26,352 bases of DNA, taken from NCBI GenBank assembly GCA_026985515.1, contig JALSQH010000228.1, positions 1-26,352 of the forward strand. The letters are read 5' to 3'. Of this stretch, positions 21,104 through 26,352 are shown piece after piece. The notes below the pieces were generated by a model. It worked only from the letters and a program-made list of their open reading frames with translations, was not told the origin of the DNA and ran no database searches. This stretch comes from a bacterium (GTDB taxonomy: Bacteria; JALSQH01). Each line of letters begins with the position of its first letter. Position 1 is the first letter of the stretch. The position numbers and the translations under genes were made by a program.

Positions 21104-22877
21104 CAGCTTCTGAGTATTTTTGAAGAATTTCCTGATTGTACCTGGCTATCACATCACCACGATTTACAAAACCCACCAGCCTCTTTTTCCCATCTTTATC
21201 AATGGTAACAACTGGCAGTGCTTCAAGATCCTTAATGGCAAACTTCGTCAGAACCTTGTTCAGATCATCGTGTGGTTCAACTGAAATTATATCTTTTGTG
21301 GCAATATCCTCTGCCACGACCAGATTTCCAAGCTCCTCCCCCTCCAGAAGCACACTTCTTATATCCTGAAGTGAAACGATCCCCACAAGTTCACCTTTAT
21401 CATTGATCACGGGAAAATATGGGAACTCAGTTTCTGTGACGAGTCTCAGAATCTCCTTCAGGGGGGTATGTGGAGAAATTGGAACGAAGCCGGGTTTAAC
21501 AATATCGGAAACTTTAATTCCACCGAGAACTCCAACTTCCTTACCGGCCTCAAGGAAAATACCCTTCTTTGCCAGAGCATGGGTATCAATTGAATAGGGA
21601 TGAAGAATCTGAGCAACAATTACACCTATCACACTTGCTATCATGGCGGGAACCATTATCTGATAATCACCAGTCATTTCAAAAAGCAGAAATATTCCAG
21701 TAAAGGGAGCGTGTGTTAAAGCGGCCAGAAAGGCACCAAAACCAACTGTGGCATAGGCTCCAGGGGAAATAGCCGAATGAGTAATGAGATTTAAAAGTCC
21801 ACCATACGCACCACCAACAACTGCTCCTATGAAAATTGCAGGTCCGAACATCCCGCCCATTCCACCGGAATTGAGTGTCAGGGCAGTTGCAATCATTTTG
21901 GTAAAAATGAGTGCAACGAGAAGCCAGAGGCTAATGCCCCCAATCAATGTTTTGTGAATGAAAAAGTAACCTCCACCCAGAACATGAGGTGTAAAGAAAC
22001 CGATTATACCAACCCCTAAAAAACCAAGAATAAGCTTTGCAAGTAAAGATTCAATACCCATTTTTTTCCAGAACTTATCAAGCCACTCCTGAACGCCGTA
22101 GAAAAGCTTTATGAAAAAAACTGAAAAAAAGGCAACGAAGAGTCCCAGACCAACATAGTAAAGAAGCTCGATGGGGTTCTTCATGGTGTACTGGGGTATA
22201 TCAAAAATGGGGTGATTGGCAAAAACCGCCCTTGACATCACGGTTCCCATGGCAGATGCTATAACAATGGCACCAAGGGATTCAAGTTCATACTCACCAA
22301 CTAAAACTATTTCAAGGGCAAAAAATACACCGGCAATGGGGGCATTGAAGTTTGCAGCGATGGCGGCGGCTGAACCACTGGCAACAAACAGCTTCATTCT
22401 TTTACCTGAGGCACCAGTATACTGGCCAATTACTGAACCCACCCCGCCACCAATCCTTGCAGATGGACCCTCAAGTCCAGCAGAACCACCAAAACCGAGA
22501 GTTATGGCAGGACCAATGATCTGTTCAATTATTTCTCTGAATGGAATAACCGCTCCCTTCAGATTAACCTTTTCAAGAAAAAATGGAAAGCCATAACCAA
22601 CACTCTTAACTTTAAAAGCCCTCACAAAGGCATAGAGAACAATTGCACCAACAACAGGCACAGCAATTATCAGGAGCCGCACAGAAATGTTCCCCTCTGC
22701 TGCAGTCTCCAGTGGTATTAAAAAGTGCTTTTCCATACCCTCAACAATGAACCTGAGAATGATGTTTCCCAGAGCAGCCAGAATCCCAATAATGAAGGCA
22801 AAGATTATTGGCTGGGTTTGAGGTGGAAAAATACCTTTCAATTTCAGAGAAGGTCTCTTCACATTTAATGGTTTCAT
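21078..22877 (-). CDS. ClC-family chloride channel/antiporter with CBS domains
   Basis: Inner-membrane anion transporter of 599 residues: a ClC core to about 440, then two CBS domains (about 450-510 and 525-580) that may bind adenine nucleotides. The gating glutamate is present as E136 in GLEGP, and the GMFGP motif matches GxFxP. At the central selectivity site the usual GSGIP is GYGFP (94-98), so the anion-binding serine is tyrosine 95. This makes chloride preference uncertain. There are four bases between the GlmS stop and the ATG, and only a weak ribosome site, suggesting coupled translation. Confidence 0.92.
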   Translation of the reverse strand: MKPLNVKRPSLKLKGIFPPQTQPIIFAFIIGILAALGNIILRFIVEGMEKHFLIPLETAAEGNISVRLLIIAVPVVGAIVLYAFVRAFKVKSVGYGFPFFLEKVNLKGAVIPFREIIEQIIGPAITLGFGGSAGLEGPSARIGGGVGSVIGQYTGASGKRMKLFVASGSAAAIAANFNAPIAGVFFALEIVLVGEYELESLGAIVIASAMGTVMSRAVFANHPIFDIPQYTMKNPIELLYYVGLGLFVAFFSVFFIKLFYGVQEWLDKFWKKMGIESLLAKLILGFLGVGIIGFFTPHVLGGGYFFIHKTLIGGISLWLLVALIFTKMIATALTLNSGGMGGMFGPAIFIGAVVGGAYGGLLNLITHSAISPGAYATVGFGAFLAALTHAPFTGIFLLFEMTGDYQIMVPAMIASVIGVIVAQILHPYSIDTHALAKKGIFLEAGKEVGVLGGIKVSDIVKPGFVPISPHTPLKEILRLVTETEFPYFPVINDKGELVGIVSLQDIRSVLLEGEELGNLVVAEDIATKDIISVEPHDDLNKVLTKFAIKDLEALPVVTIDKDGKKRLVGFVNRGDVIARYNQEILQKYSEAGGESGKEG

Positions 22878-22881
22878 TCTG

Positions 22882-24711
22882 TTACTCTACAGTTACACTC
22901 TTTGCAAGATTCCTTGGTTGATCAACATCTGTGCCACGCAATACAGCAACATGATACGCAAAAAGCTGAAGAGGTATTGAATTTATAACGGGATTTAACT
23001 CCTCGGTTAAATGGGGAAGATAAATTACATCATCAGCAATAGACTTAATTCTTTCATCACCCTGTGTGGCAAGGGCTATAACTTTTCCATTTCTTGCCTT
23101 CACCTCTTCAATGTTACTGAAAATTTTCTCATAAACGGAAGAGCGAGTCGCCACTGCAACCACAGGCATATTTTCATCAATAAGCGCAATGGGCCCATGC
23201 TTCATCTCACCGGCAGGGTACCCCTCTGCATGAATGTAGGAAATTTCTTTAAGTTTAAGAGCTCCCTCCAGTGCAATGGGAAAATTGAGGTGTCTTCCGA
23301 GATAGAGGAAGTTCTGATATCTGTAATACTTCCTTGCAATATTCTCAATCAAATCATCGTTTTTGAGGACCTGCTCCACAAAAGATGGCAACTGGAGTAA
23401 TCTCTCGATCTTTTCTTTAACTTCCTCTTCAGAAACAATCCCTCTAATTTTACCAAGCAAAAGGGCGAGCATGAAAAGGGTTACTATCTGGGTTGTGAAA
23501 GCCTTTGTTGATGCAACTCCAATTTCGGGACCAGCATGGGTGTACAGTACATCATCTGACATCCTGGCAATGGAAGAATCTATTACATTGCATATGGAAA
23601 GAATCCTGGCACCCTTCTCCTTTCCTGCCTTCAGGCCGGCAATGGTATCTGCAGTTTCACCAGACTGGGAGATACCTATAACCAGATGCTTCTTTGCAAT
23701 GATGGGATCTCTGTATCTGAATTCACTCCCAAGTTCCACCTCAACAGGAATTTGGGCAAATTTTTCAAGATAGAATCTTCCAATTAATCCAGCATGCCAG
23801 CTTGTACCACAGGCAACTATGGTTATTCTCTCAATGGCTCTAACAAAATCTTCATCCATGTTGAAAAATTCAAATCTAATCTCTCCAGAATTGGTAAATA
23901 CTCTGCCCGTTAATGTATCTGCAATGGCTCTGGGTTGTTCAAAAATCTCCTTCTGCATGAAATGCTTGTAGCCAGACTTCTCCGCCATACTGGGATCCCA
24001 GCTGATCTTCTTTACCTCTCTATCTACGGGATTACCATCAAGGTCAACAATTCTGTAACCATCTCTTTTCAGCTCCACAACATCTCCATCCTCAAGAAAA
24101 ATCATTTCCCGTGTGTAGGAGAGAATTGCAGGAATATCTGAAGCGAGAAAATACTCACCATCTCCCAGACCAAGCACCAGCGGACTTCCACTTCTTGCAC
24201 CTATTAATCTGTCTGGCTGATTTTCGTTGATAACTGCGATGGCATAGGAGCCTCTTATCTGTTTCAAAGTCCAGAGAACAGCTTCAAGGAAATCTTCCCC
24301 CTTTTTCACACGATCCTCTATGAGGTGTGCAAATATTTCCGTATCCGTCTCCGAGGAAAAGGTGTGACCCTTTTCCTCAAGCCACCTTCTCAACTCAACA
24401 TGGTTTTCAACAATACCGTTATGCACCACTGCAATGGGACCAACTCTGTGGGGATGCGCATTCTCCTCTGAGGGTTTTCCATGTGTTGCCCATCGGGTAT
24501 GTGCTATGCCTATTTTTCCCTTTAATGGCTCCTTCTGTAATATTTTTTCAAGATCCCTTATTTTCCCTTTTGTCCTCTTAATCACAAGCTTTTCTCCATC
24601 ATACACCGCTATGCCTGCAGAATCGTAACCTCTGTACTCCAGTCTCTTTAAACCATCAATCAGTATTTCCTGTGCGTCTCCCTCACCAATATAGCCAACT
24701 ATACCACACAT
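22882..24711 (-). CDS. glmS: Glutamine-fructose-6-phosphate aminotransferase
   Basis: Makes glucosamine-6-phosphate from fructose-6-phosphate and glutamine, the first step to UDP-GlcNAc for peptidoglycan and LPS. The 609-residue length is standard. C2 is the amidotransferase nucleophile once Met is removed (MCGIVGYIG), with RLEYRGYDSAGIAV, THTRWATHG-like AHTRWATHG and HNGIVENH in the glutaminase domain. Two SIS sugar-isomerase domains follow, with CGTSWHAG, ISQSGETADT and the C-terminal DQPRNLAKSVTVE. It starts 10 bases after the rubredoxin stop. No glmS ribozyme is expected or seen, because the upstream sequence is coding. Confidence 0.97.
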   Translation of the reverse strand: MCGIVGYIGEGDAQEILIDGLKRLEYRGYDSAGIAVYDGEKLVIKRTKGKIRDLEKILQKEPLKGKIGIAHTRWATHGKPSEENAHPHRVGPIAVVHNGIVENHVELRRWLEEKGHTFSSETDTEIFAHLIEDRVKKGEDFLEAVLWTLKQIRGSYAIAVINENQPDRLIGARSGSPLVLGLGDGEYFLASDIPAILSYTREMIFLEDGDVVELKRDGYRIVDLDGNPVDREVKKISWDPSMAEKSGYKHFMQKEIFEQPRAIADTLTGRVFTNSGEIRFEFFNMDEDFVRAIERITIVACGTSWHAGLIGRFYLEKFAQIPVEVELGSEFRYRDPIIAKKHLVIGISQSGETADTIAGLKAGKEKGARILSICNVIDSSIARMSDDVLYTHAGPEIGVASTKAFTTQIVTLFMLALLLGKIRGIVSEEEVKEKIERLLQLPSFVEQVLKNDDLIENIARKYYRYQNFLYLGRHLNFPIALEGALKLKEISYIHAEGYPAGEMKHGPIALIDENMPVVAVATRSSVYEKIFSNIEEVKARNGKVIALATQGDERIKSIADDVIYLPHLTEELNPVINSIPLQLFAYHVAVLRGTDVDQPRNLAKSVTVE

Positions 24712-24721
24712 TCAGCATCTC

Positions 24722-24916
24722 CTATTCCAGCGGTTCAAAAGCACTTTTAAGTGCCCCACAGTTGGGGCATGTCCAGTTTTCTGGAAGTTTATCAAAGGGT
24801 GTACCCCAGGGTATCTCACGATCAGGGTCTCCCTCCATGGGATCATAAATGTACCCGCATACTGTACAGCGAAATTTTGGACCAAACTCTTCAAGTCCAC
24901 CTTTTGGATCTTCCAT
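24722..24916 (-). CDS. Rubredoxin
   Basis: Small electron carrier of 64 residues with one iron held by four cysteines, C17 and C20 in [10 protein letters not shown] and C50 and C53 in CPNCG. The aromatic and acidic surface residues typical of the family are present ([14 protein letters not shown]). An N-terminal extension of about 14 residues precedes the first CxxC. It starts one base after the GlcE-like stop codon and may pass electrons from the adjacent FAD oxidases to an oxygen- or peroxide-reducing enzyme, or to another acceptor. Rubredoxins are most frequent in anaerobes. Confidence 0.95.
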   Translation of the reverse strand: MEDPKGGLEEFGPKFRCTVCGYIYDPMEGDPDREIPWGTPFDKLPENWTCPNCGALKSAFEPLE

Positions 24917-24917
24917 T

Positions 24918-26054
24918 CTACACCTCCAGAATATGGGGATTTAGAAGATTGTGAGGGTCAAGCTTTCTTTTCAGCTGAGTGAAGATATTGTAAAAAACGG
25001 GAAACTTTTTCTTAAAATCCTTCACCATTGCCTTAATGTCGTAGTGGTATGTCATAGTTAAATCATCAAATTCCTCTCCATCGAGGGGAATAACACCAGC
25101 TCCCTCCACATCACACCCGGAAATTACGATCCTGTGACCACCAAGTTCCTTTATTCTGCTCCACAGTGCACTGTAAATTTTGAGGGCGGGTGATCTTTCA
25201 AAGTGATCAAGGGCTTTTCTGAAAAGATGGGCACTCTCCTCCTCGGGAATCCTCTTTCCTCTTTTTAAGATTTTTTCAACAAATCTCAATCTGAGTTCAC
25301 TCAACTTCTCATCATACACAGGCAATCTTAACAGGACGAGATTTCCATCAGGATGATCATTGCCAAATAAATCATCAAGAACCGCCTCAGGGACAAGGAG
25401 CAAATGATCAGGGGTGGTCCTTCTGGCAAAAATCTCCTTCACCTCCTCTACCAGATCACTCCATCTGTAATAGGAAAATGCCGCTTCAAGGTAGGAAGGG
25501 GGCATCTGATAAACCCTTGTATTCAGCTGAAGGACTATGGCAAGTGTTTCCCATGAGCCCATGAGAAACCTTCCCACATCGGGACCGGCTGCACTTCTCG
25601 GAGTGAGTACAGTTTTAAATCTACGACCATCGGGGAGCATAAAGTAACCCGAGGTGTAAAAATCTCTACTCCGGGAGAAAAATGTTGAATTCTGCAGGCC
25701 GAATCCAATGGCAAAGTACTCTCTCAATGTTTTTCTTCCCGAAGAAAAGAGGGGATAATGACCCCATGTTAAACCTTCTTTAACAAGTTTCCCCTGAAAA
25801 TCGTCCAGTTCAATGTCAAGAGGTGTGGAAACGAGCATGGATGTTTTTTTAATAACAAAGGGCACATCACTGAGAGAGAGATAAACCCATATTCCTCTAT
25901 CTATACTATCATCAACAGGTATGGTGTAGATGGGGAGATTCATTTCTCTGGCAAGGGATAGTAGAGAGGAGAGTTCTTCTATGCTGCTCACCTCAACTTC
26001 AATTTTTTCACCATCATATGTTAATATTTTAAACTCACTGAGTTTGACATTCAT
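24918..26054 (-). CDS. FAD-binding subunit resembling GlcE of glycolate oxidase
   Basis: A 378-residue protein related to PCMH/VAO-type FAD proteins. The N-terminal third has a worn FAD-binding pattern: [20 protein letters not shown], then [20 protein letters not shown] and [18 protein letters not shown], matching the entry helix, the dG motif and the Gly-rich loop of GlcE-like proteins. The C-terminus [14 protein letters not shown] is the standard end of this family. The canonical PxGgGt loop of full FAD oxidases is hard to see (IYTIPVDDS there), so it may bind FAD weakly or serve as a partner of the upstream GlcD-like subunit. Its ATG overlaps the GlcD-like stop by four bases. Confidence 0.75.
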   Translation of the reverse strand: MNVKLSEFKILTYDGEKIEVEVSSIEELSSLLSLAREMNLPIYTIPVDDSIDRGIWVYLSLSDVPFVIKKTSMLVSTPLDIELDDFQGKLVKEGLTWGHYPLFSSGRKTLREYFAIGFGLQNSTFFSRSRDFYTSGYFMLPDGRRFKTVLTPRSAAGPDVGRFLMGSWETLAIVLQLNTRVYQMPPSYLEAAFSYYRWSDLVEEVKEIFARRTTPDHLLLVPEAVLDDLFGNDHPDGNLVLLRLPVYDEKLSELRLRFVEKILKRGKRIPEEESAHLFRKALDHFERSPALKIYSALWSRIKELGGHRIVISGCDVEGAGVIPLDGEEFDDLTMTYHYDIKAMVKDFKKKFPVFYNIFTQLKRKLDPHNLLNPHILEV

Positions 26055-26352
26055 AAGCCAAGTTTTCCCGGATTGAATATGTTATTTTCGTCAATGACAC
26101 TCTTCAAACCTCTAATAATTTCAATTCCCCTGCCCCACTCTCTATCCATAAAAGCCGCTTTTAAAACACCAACTCCGTGGTGATGGGTTATTGTACCACC
26201 AAGTTCAGTACACGCTTTCAACGCATCCCTCCAGACTTCTCTGTAGAGCTCTTCTGCCTCTCTCTGGGTATCCCTGAATCCCGCAAATGTAAAATAGATA
26301 TTTGCACCGTCGTAGTAGGCGTGTGAAAAATGAGCCATAACCACCACATGTT
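26051..26352 (-). CDS. GlcD-like FAD-linked oxidase, C-terminal part cut by window edge
   Basis: The last 100 codons of a larger gene that continues beyond the right edge. It carries the closing features of the FAD-linked oxidase C domain: FSHAYYDGANIYFTF, TITHHHGVGVLKAAF with the conserved histidines, and the end [18 protein letters not shown]. Such proteins include glycolate/lactate oxidase GlcD, D-lactate dehydrogenase and alkyl-dihydroxyacetone-phosphate synthase. With the GlcE-like gene overlapping its stop by ATGA, a two-subunit 2-hydroxyacid dehydrogenase is the best guess; the triple-His HHHGVG form also occurs in AGPS-like proteins. Only the C-terminus can be judged. Confidence 0.8.
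   Translation of the reverse strand, partial: HVVVMAHFSHAYYDGANIYFTFAGFRDTQREAEELYREVWRDALKACTELGGTITHHHGVGVLKAAFMDREWGRGIEIIRGLKSVIDENNIFNPGKLGL

Overview
The window reads as a compact stretch of a bacterial chromosome, AT-rich by eye, with Arg codons dominated by AGA/AGG, long runs of overlapping genes and almost no spacer DNA. Strong AGGAGG-type ribosome sites, sigma70-like boxes, one lipoprotein and a periplasmic metal-binding protein with a type I signal peptide point to a Gram-negative-type bacterium. Rubredoxin, acyl-CoA enzymes and the Arg codon bias fit an anaerobic or microaerophilic, possibly thermophilic organism, but no marker gene here fixes the taxon. No rRNA, tRNA, CRISPR array, insertion sequence or phage gene was recognised, and no gene-free stretch exceeds about 300 bases.

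Left part (1-3.5 kb): the start of an exported protein leaves the window at the left edge, preceded by a sigma54-like box. Next is an ammonium transporter (amtB) with a strong terminator. Divergent from it is a membrane diguanylate cyclase whose stop overlaps the start of endonuclease V (nfi).

3.5-10.3 kb, all on the minus strand: a three-gene acyl-CoA carboxylase-type operon (biotin carboxylase, crotonase, small biotinyl protein) with no carboxyltransferase; a 637-residue lipoprotein of unknown function with one EF-hand-like loop; and a tightly overlapped operon of inositol-phosphatase family protein, DUF3467-like protein, LD-carboxypeptidase and a small coiled-coil protein.

10.3-13.0 kb, plus strand: a GntR/FadR-type regulator whose own promoter carries a near-textbook FadR-like palindrome, then two translationally coupled genes. 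These look like a long-chain fatty alcohol oxidase split into its N-terminal domain and its GMC flavoprotein domain. This regulated three-gene unit is the most distinctive system in the window.

13.0-26.35 kb, minus strand: thirteen genes in one direction with junctions from a 26-base overlap to a 14-base gap. In transcription order they are a GlcD-like flavoprotein (partial), GlcE-like flavoprotein, rubredoxin, GlmS, ClC anion transporter, UvrD/PcrA helicase, thermonuclease-like protein, PIN-domain protein, two paired FAD oxidoreductases of the GlpA-like type, and a ZnuA/ZnuC/ZnuB-type metal importer. The last stop codon abuts the stop codon of the convergent GMC gene with no spacer.
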